The notes below the pieces were generated by a model, which made no database searches, was not told where the DNA came from, and saw only the letters and a list, made by a program, of their open reading frames with translations. The position numbers and the translations under genes were made by a program. Shown piece by piece: positions 8,701 through 17,800 of a stretch of DNA of 47,203 nucleotides. How positions within the stretch are numbered: the stretch's first letter is position 1; every line of letters starts with the position of its first letter. This DNA comes from an uncultured Lachnospiraceae bacterium (GTDB lineage: Bacteria > Bacillota > Clostridia > Lachnospirales > Lachnospiraceae): contig CANOKL010000032.1 of assembly GCA_947566645.1 (NCBI GenBank), positions 1 to 47,203 of the forward strand, given 5' to 3'.

Positions 8701-9810
8701 TTATTTTATCTGTCCATTTGATTTAACCGTGACATGCTTTCCCTTACTGATCCGGTTTATTTTATTAATAAGCGTGCGCTTCCTCCCGCCTGATAAAACA
8801 GTAGGCTGAAAATTATTATACTGACTGCTTGATGAGATGGAACAGGGAATAACCTTCGCCCTGCTGTCATCTTTTTTCAACTTTCCATTTTTGATACAGA
8901 ATGTCTGCTGAAAGATCATGGTATCCTTATCAGCCGGATTCGTATGACCGCCGTAACAGAAGTTGCCAAGGCTATATACAATATACCTGCCCTTGTATTT
9001 CTCAATTCCCTGAAGCACATGGGGATGATGGCCGAGCACGAGAGAGGCGCCGCACTGGATGGCGTAACGTCCCATGGATGTCTGAAGGGAGGTGGGCTCA
9101 TAGGTTCTTTCCACTCCCCAGTGAAAGCTTACAATAATAATTTTCGCTTTCGCTTTTTTCGCCTTGTTAATGCTGTCCTTCACCTGCTTTTGGGTCACAC
9201 CGTTCAGCTGATTGAAACCAAGGAAAGCAACCTTGACCCCCTTCACCTTTTTGTAGGCAATGGCATCATAGCCATAATAGCTGATCTTATTCTTTTTCAA
9301 GGTCTTTTTTGTATCCTCAAAGCCAGATTTTCCGTAATCCATAGTATGGTTATTGGCAATATTTACAACCTCGACAGAGCCTTTTGTCAGTATGGAAGCA
9401 TGCCGTTCAGGCCCTTTAAAGGTAAACTGGGCCGGGACGCGCTGCCAGGAACTGGTAAGCGGCCCTTCCAGGTTCGTGACAGTAATGTCATCCTTTGAAA
9501 AAACAGGCTTTACCTTTTTTAGAAAATATGTGGGACCTTTTGCCTTATAACAGTCATTGAATGCATTGTTATATCTTGTATCGACACCTAATGTACAGTC
9601 ACCGGCAGCGCTGATGGTAATTTTAACCGTTTTGCCCCTGCTGCTTTTGCCTGCCGCCTGCACTGTTTCTCCGGTATACCCAGTAATAAGAAGGCACAAA
9701 AGCAGCAGGACCAGGGAGAACAAGATGCGTGCCGTAAAATGGCTGGTTTTCTCAGGACGGGCATGTGGATTTTCCATAAGATGTACTTTTTTAAAATTTT
9801 TAGCTGACAT
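8701..9810 (-). CDS. CapA family protein (PGA_cap metallophosphatase-like)
   Basis: The protein has 369 residues with an N-terminal membrane anchor or signal segment (about residues 27-46) followed by the CapA/PGA_cap fold. Conserved elements are visible in order: AAGDCTLG, NLEGPLT, NIANNHTMDYG, FHWGVE and GHHPHVLQGIE, and then YSLGNFCYGG. These match the calcineurin-like CapA family first described in poly-gamma-glutamate capsule synthesis, but no capB or capC is nearby. In Clostridia such stand-alone proteins are common and their substrate is unknown. GAGGAGG sits nine bases before the start at 9810. The C-terminus is basic and the gene ends directly at a REP-like element. Confidence 0.85.
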   Translation of the reverse strand: MSAKNFKKVHLMENPHARPEKTSHFTARILFSLVLLLLCLLITGYTGETVQAAGKSSRGKTVKITISAAGDCTLGVDTRYNNAFNDCYKAKGPTYFLKKVKPVFSKDDITVTNLEGPLTSSWQRVPAQFTFKGPERHASILTKGSVEVVNIANNHTMDYGKSGFEDTKKTLKKNKISYYGYDAIAYKKVKGVKVAFLGFNQLNGVTQKQVKDSINKAKKAKAKIIIVSFHWGVERTYEPTSLQTSMGRYAIQCGASLVLGHHPHVLQGIEKYKGRYIVYSLGNFCYGGHTNPADKDTMIFQQTFCIKNGKLKKDDSRAKVIPCSISSSSQYNNFQPTVLSGGRKRTLINKINRISKGKHVTVKSNGQIK

Positions 9811-10165
9811 GGTATATTTCCTCCTCTTTCTTACTCATTCGCTCTTCGAATCTAAAAAGACCGGAAGATTATTTCCTGCCGCACGAATCCGGTACGATTC
9901 TCGGAGTTGTGCATTCCATCTGATTTATTATATTATATCCTATCCCGGGCTATTTCACAATCAAATACCTGTAACAGTTTCCTGTTCAAAACAGCCATTC
10001 GGCTTGTGAATCATTCATGGTCTGCTCCTCCCGTAAGCATTATAGCCACACCATGTACTGGTTGTCTTGGTGAAAGGATTATAGTATGATATATTTGTAT
10101 AATCCACACTAATTAGCGTAGTTAAAAAGAGCACCTGGAAACAGGGAGAAGGAGGCAGAGAAGAG
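9811..10165. promoter_or_regulatory. Divergent intergenic region with upp promoter
   Basis: This 355-base gap separates the divergent capA-like and upp genes. For upp, TTGTCT (10062-10067), a 17-base spacer and TATGAT (10085-10090) form a good sigma-A promoter. A TATAAT lies a little further on, but its spacing to a -35 is poor. I see no clear promoter for the minus-strand gene and no other element. Confidence 0.5.
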
Positions 10166-10795
10166 ATGTCCAAGATACAAATCATGGATCACCCGCTGAT
10201 TCAGCACAAGATCAATTATATCCGCAGAGAAGAAGTCGGTTCAAAGGAATTTCGAGAGATCGTAAGTGAGATTGCGTCACTCATGTGTTATGAAGCATCG
10301 CGGGATTTAAAACTGCAGGATGTGACGATTAAGACACCAATCTGTGAGATGACAGGAAAGGAACTAAGCGGCAAGAAGATGGCAGTAGTGCCGATCTTAA
10401 GGGCAGGCCTGGGGATGGTGGACGGAATCCTCAGAATGATACCGGCGGCAAAGGTCGGGCATATAGGCTTATACCGGGATCCAGACACATTCCAGCCGGT
10501 GGAATACTACTGCAAGCTGCCGGCAGACTGCAGCGAAAGAGAAGTATTCGTAGTAGATCCCATGCTCGCAACCGGAGGCTCCAGTGCAGCTGCAATTCAG
10601 ATGCTGAAAGATAAAGGAGTAAAGCATATCCGTTTTTTGTGCATCATCGCCGCACCCGAAGGGGTAGAACGGATGAAAAAAGAACATCCTGACGTGGCAC
10701 TATATATCGGCGCACTAGATGACCATCTGAATGAGCACAAATACATTGTGCCAGGACTTGGGGATGCCGGAGACCGTATCTTTGGAACCCGGTAG
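10166..10795 (+). CDS. upp: Uracil phosphoribosyltransferase
   Basis: This 209-residue enzyme converts uracil and PRPP to UMP in pyrimidine salvage, in the cytoplasm. The start [15 protein letters not shown], the [17 protein letters not shown] segment, the PRPP-binding [16 protein letters not shown] loop and the C-terminal [16 protein letters not shown] uracil-binding motif are all intact, and the length is the family norm. GGAGG lies upstream of ATG 10166. The gene is transcribed alone. A REP-like palindrome starts two bases after its stop and may serve as its terminator. Confidence 0.97.
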   Translation: MSKIQIMDHPLIQHKINYIRREEVGSKEFREIVSEIASLMCYEASRDLKLQDVTIKTPICEMTGKELSGKKMAVVPILRAGLGMVDGILRMIPAAKVGHIGLYRDPDTFQPVEYYCKLPADCSEREVFVVDPMLATGGSSAAAIQMLKDKGVKHIRFLCIIAAPEGVERMKKEHPDVALYIGALDDHLNEHKYIVPGLGDAGDRIFGTR

Positions 10796-10796
10796 T

Positions 10797-10860
10797 CAAT
10801 TGGGGACAGGGCATTTTGAATCTGGGACGGGGAATTTTTAAAAATACCCCGTCCCCAATT
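10797..10860. repeat. REP-like GGGGACGGGG palindrome 4, composite
   Basis: The element joins GGGGACAGGGCATTTTGAATC to TGGGACGGGGAATTTTTAAAAATACCCCGTCCCC. It lies between the convergent upp and K+-channel genes. On the minus strand its right arm encodes the final residues (LGTGYF) and the stop of the channel protein. Confidence 0.85.
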
Positions 10861-12430
10861 GGCCCAGGAGCTCCCACGAGGCATCCCGTTCTCTTTTTTG
10901 CTCCAGTGTCAGCCTGTTATAGGGACACAGCATAGGATGCTGTCTTGCGGCATCATTCCTTACTGGTCCGCAGCTCCAGTTGTAGAAGGTGTAAAAGCGG
11001 AGCCATCTCATATGGTCAAGTCTGCGGTACATATCCCGTATATCTTCTGTTGCTTTTGTCCGGCAGTATTCCTTGTATGCTTTTTCAATTGTGCCGGAAT
11101 CAAAATCTGTAATTGATTCATCCTTTAAAAGAATGCGGATTTTCATCAGAATGTGATCTGCTGCGGCTATCTTTGATTCCCTGTGGAAATCATCCAGCTC
11201 TTCCCAGCTAAGAGTAGGGTATGAGACAGACTTGCGGAAGAGCTCATTGATCGTAATGGCAGCTCTGTTCAGTGAGGTGCGCATAATCTGATTGGGGGTG
11301 TAGATCTCTTCATTTGTTCCGAAATAGGACACGCCGGGCGCCTTCCGGTTGCTGTGGAGGTCAATATGTCCGCGCAGCTTATAGTATTTATGTAACCGCC
11401 AGAAGATGCTCCAGCCTTCCGGTTCGTCATCCGTGCAGATGATAATGCGGTCCGCCCGGCTGAGAATGGTATGGTCTGCCTCCCAGAATTCATCGTGAAA
11501 GATCAGGGAATCTGTTGTCTCAGATTCTTCTCCCACTGAAAACATTTCGGACAGATGTGTGTGCATGGCGAGGAATGCTTTTGCATTACCAAAAATGTGA
11601 TAGGCAACATGCTGGTTTACAGAAATGATATTCGTAAGTATTGCCCGTTCCAGGATGCAGCGTCCGTAATGTCCGAATCCTATGATTACAATTGAGTTTT
11701 CGTGGCTGCACAGCGGCCTGGAGCGCCAGTACTGCCTGGCACAGCAGTCATAGCTGTGGAAAAAGTTGATATTTCCGGAGAGGTGATCCTGTCCGTTTGT
11801 GGTCCTTGCATAGACATCTACCGGTAATTTATGCAGGTCAATCGCCCGGCTGTTTACACCGATATCATTTTCTTTCATAAGAAATATTTTGCATCTTGTA
11901 CCTTTGCTTTTCTTACATGCTACAATTCGCGCCGGGGAGATGCTGAGGAACAGGCAGGGGTAGTCGGGGAACTCCATCTGTTCTTCCTTTTTCTCGCCAT
12001 AAATGATCACGGCATCCGGATCTTCCTTATAGATATTTGCAGCCAGTGTATTGGCTTCCGGGCCGTAGTCTGCAAAGTAATACCAGTTTTTCTTACGTTG
12101 AAAGCCAAGCATAATATAAGGAAGCCCTTCGCTGGTCACAAAAGATATAACGGCGCCGAATAAGGTCATGATAATACCGGCTGACAATAAGAGAAAAATA
12201 ATTCCTACTGCATGCCCGAGGGGCGTTACGGGCGTCAAGTCACCATAGCCCACGGTGGTCAGTGTGACAAGTGAGTACCAGAATGCGTCGCCAAAGGTCC
12301 GGATGGTAGCATTGCTGTCAGTATATTCGGAAAGATACAAAAGCACTACCAGCCCGATATAAATAAGTATTAGGCCTACTGTCATATACAGATAGATTTT
12401 GCTTCTTCTCTTCATAAAATCGTTCCCCAT
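10838..12430 (-). CDS. Potassium channel with nucleotide-binding region and C-terminal RyR domain
   Basis: The protein has 530 residues. Two membrane helices (about 12-33 and 73-98) flank a pore loop with the K+ selectivity filter TVGYGD (59-64), giving an Ion_trans_2 channel. Residues about 115-450 look like TrkA/RCK-type Rossmann segments (VIIGFGHYGRCILERAIL is a dinucleotide-binding glycine motif). The C-terminus matches a ryanodine-receptor RyR repeat: HMRWLRFYTFYNW, GPVRNDAARQHPMLCPY and then LEQKRERD. RyR domains fused to TrkA-N channel parts are known in bacteria but poorly studied. They suggest that a cytoplasmic ligand, perhaps nucleotide-based, gates K+ flux. The start could be 12430 or the internal Met at 12415. 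The last six residues come from a REP-like element. Confidence 0.85.
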   Translation of the reverse strand: MGNDFMKRRSKIYLYMTVGLILIYIGLVVLLYLSEYTDSNATIRTFGDAFWYSLVTLTTVGYGDLTPVTPLGHAVGIIFLLLSAGIIMTLFGAVISFVTSEGLPYIMLGFQRKKNWYYFADYGPEANTLAANIYKEDPDAVIIYGEKKEEQMEFPDYPCLFLSISPARIVACKKSKGTRCKIFLMKENDIGVNSRAIDLHKLPVDVYARTTNGQDHLSGNINFFHSYDCCARQYWRSRPLCSHENSIVIIGFGHYGRCILERAILTNIISVNQHVAYHIFGNAKAFLAMHTHLSEMFSVGEESETTDSLIFHDEFWEADHTILSRADRIIICTDDEPEGWSIFWRLHKYYKLRGHIDLHSNRKAPGVSYFGTNEEIYTPNQIMRTSLNRAAITINELFRKSVSYPTLSWEELDDFHRESKIAAADHILMKIRILLKDESITDFDSGTIEKAYKEYCRTKATEDIRDMYRRLDHMRWLRFYTFYNWSCGPVRNDAARQHPMLCPYNRLTLEQKRERDASWELLGQLGTGYF

Positions 12431-12633
12431 GTTTCACATTATTTTTCTTTCTGAGTATATCAAAATAATAACAGTAAATCAACTATTCACGCATTCCGTA
12501 AGAACATGATGCATGCATTTTTTGCTTGCAGGATAGAAGCATCTATGATATCCTAAATGAGAAGCGTTAAAATACCTTTTGATGCTTGTATTATATGATG
12601 TTGTAAACTTGAATTGAAGAGGGAGATGAAAGG

Positions 12634-12654
12634 ATGAAGAATACTTCTTGCTAA
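12634..12654 (+). CDS. Putative leader peptide MKNTSC
   Basis: ATG at 12634 opens a six-codon frame (Met-Lys-Asn-Thr-Ser-Cys) ending in TAA, preceded by GAGGGAGATGAAAGG, a strong ribosome binding site. Its place ahead of a terminator and an antibiotic ABC-F gene suggests that drug-stalled ribosomes on it change RNA folding downstream. The peptide itself resembles nothing specific. Confidence 0.45.
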   Translation: MKNTSC

Positions 12655-12792
12655 TTACGAACGTAACTGCATAGCAGACATGAAAGCCTTCGCAGTATAT
12701 ATTCATATATGCTGTAACGTGGGCTGCTTGTTTTGCTGTGCTGACAGCAGGAAGTCTTTCATCCGTTTTTCAGTGTATAGATCTGGCATGTG

Positions 12793-12826
12793 AACCGCAG
12801 GGAGAGGACTTTTCCTGCGGTTTTTT
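12793..12826 (+). terminator. Intrinsic terminator/attenuator ahead of ABC-F gene
   Basis: AACCGCAGG (12793-12801) pairs with CCTGCGGTT (12814-12822) and runs into six T (12821-12826). It lies 68 bases before the ABC-F start on the same strand, with no gene before it on that strand, so it probably acts as a conditional attenuator. Confidence 0.75.
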
Positions 12827-12854
12827 GCGCGTGCCGCCAGGCGGCGCAGATGAG

Positions 12855-12887
12855 GGAGCCAGTTCGGGCTCCTGCTCACGAGGAGGG
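12855..12887 (+). promoter_or_regulatory. Alternative hairpins at the ABC-F ribosome binding site
   Basis: GGAGCC (12855-12860) can pair with GGCTCC (12867-12872). CTCCT (12869-12873) can instead pair with AGGAG (12881-12885), which is the Shine-Dalgarno of the ABC-F gene. The two stems share bases and exclude each other, so the first would free and the second would hide the start site. Confidence 0.5.
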
Positions 12888-12893
12888 ATGCAT

Positions 12894-14441
12894 ATGTCAT
12901 TGATTGATGTTGTTGATTTAAGCTTTGCCTGGGAAGGCAGCTATGATGAAGTATTTTCCCATGTGTCATTTCAAATTGATACGGACTGGAAGCTTGGGTT
13001 TATCGGAAGAAATGGAAGAGGAAAGACGACCTTTCTGAAACTGCTTTGCGGTCAGTATTCATTTCAGGGAAGGATTATTTCTAATGTGGACTTTGAGTAT
13101 TTTCCGTATGAGGTATCCGGGCAGGACAGGATGACCAGTGAGATTGTAGAGGAACTCATATCTGACAGTGAGGAGTGGCGGATTTTCCGCGAACTGAATC
13201 TGTTGGGAGTAGATGCAGAGATTTTATACCGTCCGTTTTCTACATTAAGCTTCGGAGAGCGGACAAAGGTGCTGCTGGCAGCATTATTTACCGGGGATAA
13301 CCGGTTTCTTCTGATTGACGAGCCCACAAATCACCTGGATGTGGAGGGGAGGCGGATCGTAGCGGAATATCTGAACCGGAAAAAGGGATTTATTCTCGTA
13401 TCCCATGACAGGCATTTCCTGGATTCCTGTATCAATCATGTCCTGTCCATTAATAGAAAGAATATTGATGTGCAGAAGGGAAATTTCAGCACATGGTATG
13501 CCGGCAAGGAGGCAGAGGACAGACGGGAGATGCTTCAGAATGAAAAACTGAGATTAGAGGTCAGACGCCTGGAGCAGTCGGCAAGACAGGCCTCCGGGTG
13601 GTCAGACAAGGTAGAAAAGAGTAAAAAGGGACAGCGTGTCTCAGGCCTCAGGCCGGACAGGGGCCATATCGGCCATAAATCCGCAAAAATGATGAAGCGT
13701 GCAAAGGTAATTGAAAGGCGGAAGACTGAGGCAGCAAAAGAAAAAGCCGGGCTTCTTAAAAATATTGACGACACGGAGGAGCTTAAGCTTTCGCCTGCAG
13801 TATATCATTCCGGGCGGCTTGCAGAGATCCGGGATCTGAGCATCTATTATCCTCTGGCAGAAGGAAGAGATCTGCCTGGGGGCGAAGGCCCGGGGCATGC
13901 GGCAAGCTCCGGTTTCGTGGAGATAGTAAGAGGGGTGGGATTTGAAATCTGCCAGGGAGACAGGGTGTGCCTGAAGGGAAGGAACGGAAGCGGCAAATCA
14001 AGCATATTGAAGCTGCTGTCAGGAGAAGACATCCAGTACCAGGGGCTCTGCCATACAGGCTCTGGTATGAGGATATCCTATGTTCCCCAGGATACCTCTG
14101 GCATTAAGGGAAGACTTGATGATCTTGCCGCAGAATGCGGGATTCAGGAAAGCCTCTTTAAAACCATTCTCCGGAAAATGGGGATGGAGAGAGCACAGTT
14201 TGATAAGAACATGGAAGAGTATAGTGCCGGGCAGAAAAAGAAGGTACTGCTGGCAAAAAGCCTGTGTGAACAGGCGCATCTGTATATCTGGGACGAACCC
14301 CTCAACTATATAGATGTCCTGTCCAGGATTCAGATTGAAAAGCTTCTTCTTACGTACAGGCCCACCATGATCTTCGTGGAGCACGACGAAGAATTTCTGA
14401 AAAAGACGGCTACAAAAATCGTAGACCTGGAGCGTGTCTGA
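12894..14441 (+). CDS. Lsa-type ABC-F ribosomal protection protein
   Basis: This cytoplasmic ABC-F ATPase of 515 residues has two nucleotide-binding domains and no membrane part. NBD1 has Walker A GRNGRGKTT (38-46), signature LSFGERTK and Walker B LLIDEPTNHLD. NBD2 has GRNGSGKSS, signature SAGQKKKVLLAKS and IWDEPLNYID. The start MSLIDV and the IDTDWKLGF phrase are typical of the Lsa/CplR branch, which removes lincosamides, streptogramin A and pleuromutilins from the ribosome. The linker between the domains is charged and helical (about 195-300), as in antibiotic-resistance members. ATG 12894 is preferred over 12888 because AGGAGG (12881-12886) is then seven bases away. The attenuator-like leader supports drug-inducible expression. 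The exact resistance spectrum cannot be read from sequence. Confidence 0.88.
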   Translation: MSLIDVVDLSFAWEGSYDEVFSHVSFQIDTDWKLGFIGRNGRGKTTFLKLLCGQYSFQGRIISNVDFEYFPYEVSGQDRMTSEIVEELISDSEEWRIFRELNLLGVDAEILYRPFSTLSFGERTKVLLAALFTGDNRFLLIDEPTNHLDVEGRRIVAEYLNRKKGFILVSHDRHFLDSCINHVLSINRKNIDVQKGNFSTWYAGKEAEDRREMLQNEKLRLEVRRLEQSARQASGWSDKVEKSKKGQRVSGLRPDRGHIGHKSAKMMKRAKVIERRKTEAAKEKAGLLKNIDDTEELKLSPAVYHSGRLAEIRDLSIYYPLAEGRDLPGGEGPGHAASSGFVEIVRGVGFEICQGDRVCLKGRNGSGKSSILKLLSGEDIQYQGLCHTGSGMRISYVPQDTSGIKGRLDDLAAECGIQESLFKTILRKMGMERAQFDKNMEEYSAGQKKKVLLAKSLCEQAHLYIWDEPLNYIDVLSRIQIEKLLLTYRPTMIFVEHDEEFLKKTATKIVDLERV

Positions 14442-14622
14442 AAAATGCGTTCTGTCAGTGGAATTGGTAATGCAGCGTTGCATAATTAACGGTGAATAAT
14501 GTGTCTGAAGTAGTTATCATGCACGGGTCAAGAATGCGCGTAAGCTGCGCATTCCGTGAGAACAGGATGCAGGAGTGAGGGGCGGTTTTTGCGTAGCAAA
14601 ACCTGGAATGCCGTCCCGAATC

Positions 14623-14659
14623 ATTACTATGAGTGGCCGCCCAGACTGTGAATGGTAAC
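14623..14659. repeat. GTTACTATTCAC-type palindromic element, copy 1
   Basis: ATTACTATGAG...CCGCCCAG...GTGAATGGTAAC is a 37-base imperfect palindrome. Its inverse complement aligns along its whole length with the element at 31056-31091, and less closely with 29592-29628. Confidence 0.55.
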
Positions 14660-14719
14660 AATTGGTAATTCGGATTGCACCTGTATGGACGAAAAATTGT
14701 GGATTTTTCCTTAATTGTT

Positions 14720-14728
14720 TGTTATAAT
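14720..14728 (+). promoter_or_regulatory. Extended -10 promoter of secreted repeat protein
   Basis: TGTTATAAT is a perfect extended -10 (TG at 14720-14721, TATAAT at 14723-14728). The -35 region (near TGGATT) is weak, as is usual for extended -10 promoters. It would give a leader of about 147 bases. Confidence 0.5.
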
Positions 14729-14811
14729 CGAATCCAATAGTCAGTAAAGCACTGCACAGAGCAGAAAGACTGTATTAGAGCAATTATGCCTCTGTGCGGC
14801 TGGCTGGCGTC

Positions 14812-14844
14812 ATACTCACGGCAGATTTCATCTGTCAAGAGTAT
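14812..14844. repeat. ATACTCAC hairpin, copy 2
   Basis: ATACTC (14812-14817) pairs with GAGTAT (14839-14844), and inside it CAGA pairs with TCTG around TTTCA. It shares ATACTCAC, GATTTCATC and GAGTATAA with the hairpin at 3556-3588. Here it lies in the 5' UTR, 38 bases before the start codon. Confidence 0.5.
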
Positions 14845-14882
14845 AACTGATATTTTGGTGACATGTCATTAAGGAGGAGAAC

Positions 14883-17800
14883 ATGAAAGGAAAGATGAAG
14901 AGAAGCCTGTGTGTCGTTACAGCCGCTGCACTACTACTGGGTGGAATGCAGATACCGGCGCTGGCAGAGACGCAGGAAAGCGGGAAACAGAGAGAGGCGG
15001 TGGGATTGTCTGGGGAAGAAGGGGTCACGGTTACTACACCGGAGGAGTTTATGAGTGCCCTGAGCCAGAAGAAAAGCCCGATTACGATTGGCGGCATTAT
15101 CACGTTCGGGAATCAGGCGGAGGAATCGGGCAGAATGAAGCCTGTAATAATTCCGTCCAATACGTTAATCAGGGGTACAGTAAACGCAGGATTGAATGCA
15201 AGATGCCCTGTTCAGCTGGAGGGTGACGGAGTCATTTTTCAGGATCTTGAACTGGTTTTTGAATCAAGTGATGCGCTGGGAAGTGTTCCTCACCGGGAAA
15301 TTTTCCTGGCAGGACACAGTCTTACGTTTGATAATGTAAATACATATCTTGAAGGAGCAGGCGCGGACCCAGGAGGACTCCAGGGCTCGGAAAAAGAGCT
15401 GCTTCCTACTGTATATGCGGGTGGCTATACCGGAACTGCTGTTGGGGATCATGCTTCCCTGACAGTGAGGAATGCCAATATGAAGAACTCCGATAGCGGG
15501 ACCATGTTCAAGGCAATTTACATGGGACATGAAGGAGGAAGCGACAATAACACAGCATACAAAGGCAGTGCTGTATTGAACCTGGATGCAGATACCATTG
15601 TCCGGGAAGGGATTCATACAGAATGCAATAGCCAGGCGGAGATCAATATTACAGGTAAGGACGGCTATCAGGATCTTGTGAATGCAAAGGAGTTTTACGG
15701 AAATGAAAACACGACTCTGACATTAAGCCGCGCCATCATGGAAAATGCAGTAGTTAATACAGTAGGAAATATTGTCCTCAGTGATCAGGCATGCCTGTCC
15801 CCTGAAGCAGGAAGCCTGAATAATGTTACACTTCAGAACGGTGCCTGCCTGGATTTTAACGCTCTGAAGGATACAGCGGAGATAACCGGCAATTTTACAG
15901 GTGTAAGTAATGAGGGCGAAGAGCGGGGAATGCTTGTGCTTAATTCGGAGGGTACATTGATTATTCATGGAACTGTTACCGGAACAACACAGTTCCAGAC
16001 ATCCCACCGGCTGTTTCCAGGAACACTTCTGCCAGATAAGACGTATATTATTGCTGATGCTGCGAATGCCTCAGAATCAGGTTTTGTGCTGGAGCAGTCT
16101 TATATAGACCGTGGATATGAGCTGAAATATGACGTAAGCGGATGGACTGTTGAGGGAGCGGCGATAGATTTGCAGAAGGTTGGACGTATAGAGCTTCGCA
16201 GCGCGCCAAAGAGTATTGACCTGAGAAAAATTGTAGAAAAAGAGGATGGTTCTATTCCGGATGAAAACGCATACTTTGAAGTTATATGGTACGATGAGAA
16301 TGGGAATCCATATAGTGATCGTGATGTGATAGACACACTTTGGTTTTACGAGGCGGATTACGTAGTACGGATCCGGACAGATTACTGGGAAAATGATTCT
16401 GAGGAAGTCATGGAAAAGACAGACTGGTTCCAGGATGTTTATCTCATGGCGTCCGAGGAGAATCCGGGCAGATATTATCTCCAGGCATATTCACTGGCGG
16501 TACCGGGTGACTTTACCTTTTTGTTTCTTGCCGAGCCATTTGAGGGAGATCTGGAGACGGTAGCGGATGTGAAGGCATTAAAGGATGTGGTGAAAGCAGA
16601 AAGCCGTGTGATTTTCTATAACGAGGATACCGATATACCGGAAGATCCGGACCACAGACACACATACGAGGCCAGGGTAACGAAAGAGCCGACCTGTACG
16701 GAAGATGGAATTAAGACATATGCATGCAGCTGCGGTGAGGAGTACACAGAGAAGATAGCCGCGCTGGGTCACAAGGAGGTAACAGACCCGGCAGTGGAAC
16801 CAACAGAAACCAAGGACGGGAAAACCGAAGGGAGCCACTGCAGCGTATGCGGAAAGGTGCTAAAAGAGCAGCAGATCATCCCCGCAACGGGAAAGCCGGA
16901 GCATGAACACATGTACGAGGTGACAGCAACGCAAGAGCCGACCTGTACGGAGGAAGGGATTAAGACCTACACATGCAGCTGCGGTGAGGAGTATACGGAG
17001 AAAATAGCCGCGCTAGGTCACAAGGAGGTAACAGACCCGGCAGTGGAACCGACCGAAACCGAGGAAGGAAAAACCGAAGGGAGTCACTGCAGCGTATGTG
17101 GAGAAGTGCTAAAAGAGCAGCAGACCATCCCCGCAACGGGAAAGCCGGGTGAGCACGAGCATAAGTACGAGGTAGCAGTAACGAAAGAGCCAACCTGTAC
17201 GGAAGAGGGAATTAAGACATTTACATGCGGCTGCGGTGAGGAGCATATAGAGAAGATAGCCGCGCTGGGTCATAAGTATGTGGAGAAGCGGATTCCGGCG
17301 ACTACAATAAGTAATGGCAAAGTGCAGAGGGTATGCAGTGTATGTGCAGAAACCAGTGATATAGCGGTGATTGAAAGACCAGGGAAAATCAAATGGAGTA
17401 AAACAGATTTTACTTATGATGGTAAGGCGAAGGCACCTTCTGTAGTGATCGAGGACATAACAGGCAAAAAGCTGACGGCTGGCACTGACTACCGGCTTGT
17501 TTATTCCAAAGGAAGAAAAAATCCCGGCGTCTATACAGCAACGCTTGAATTCTGCGGAAACTACAGCGGAAAAGTGGCGAAAACTTTTACGATAAGACCA
17601 CAGAAAACAAGTCTGAAGAGAGTTACTGCAAGATCCAGGGGGCTCCGGGTGACATGGAAGAAACAGACCTCGCAGACAGACGGTTACCAGATTCAATACA
17701 GCACAAACAGGAGCTTTAAAGGGAAAGCGGCAAAGATTGCAGCAGCAGGTAAAAAAGAGACCGCAAAAAATATTTCCAGATTAAAAGGGAAAAAGAAATA

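Larger units (their letters stand above)
12589..12893 (+). promoter_or_regulatory. Structured leader of the ABC-F gene
   Basis: About 300 non-coding bases precede the ABC-F start. They contain a possible -10 (TATTAT near 12588-12593), a six-residue leader frame at 12634-12654, a TA-rich hairpin near 12692-12712, a TGCTGT/ACAGCA hairpin near 12734-12749, an intrinsic terminator at 12793-12826, and an SD-masking hairpin just before the gene. This is the usual design for antibiotic-induced attenuation of ABC-F and other ribosome-protection genes. The regulatory role is inferred from this layout. Confidence 0.6.
14442..14882. other. Intergenic region with palindromes and promoter
   Basis: This 441-base gap holds a GC-rich stretch near 14530-14615 that shares GCATTCCGT(A/G)AGAACA with 12489-12505, a GTTACTATTCAC-type element at 14623-14659, an extended -10 (TGT-TATAAT, 14720-14728) that probably drives the secreted-protein gene, and a 5' UTR of about 150 bases with two hairpins. 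One of these is GCACAGAG (14754-14761) with CTCTGTGC (14790-14797). No gene is evident. Confidence 0.55.

Noticed and set aside
12738..12893. N-terminal extension of the ABC-F protein back to 12738
   Set aside because: The extension is encoded by the terminator and hairpin region and lacks family similarity; the start at 12894 has an ideal ribosome binding site.
14754..14844. Possible c-di-GMP riboswitch before the secreted repeat protein
   Set aside because: The leader has hairpins and a GCACAGAG start that recalls GEMM-I, but the GCAAAGCC and tetraloop-receptor parts are absent.
16650..17390. CRISPR-like or tandem non-coding repeat
   Set aside because: The units are about 250 bases long, in frame and protein-coding.
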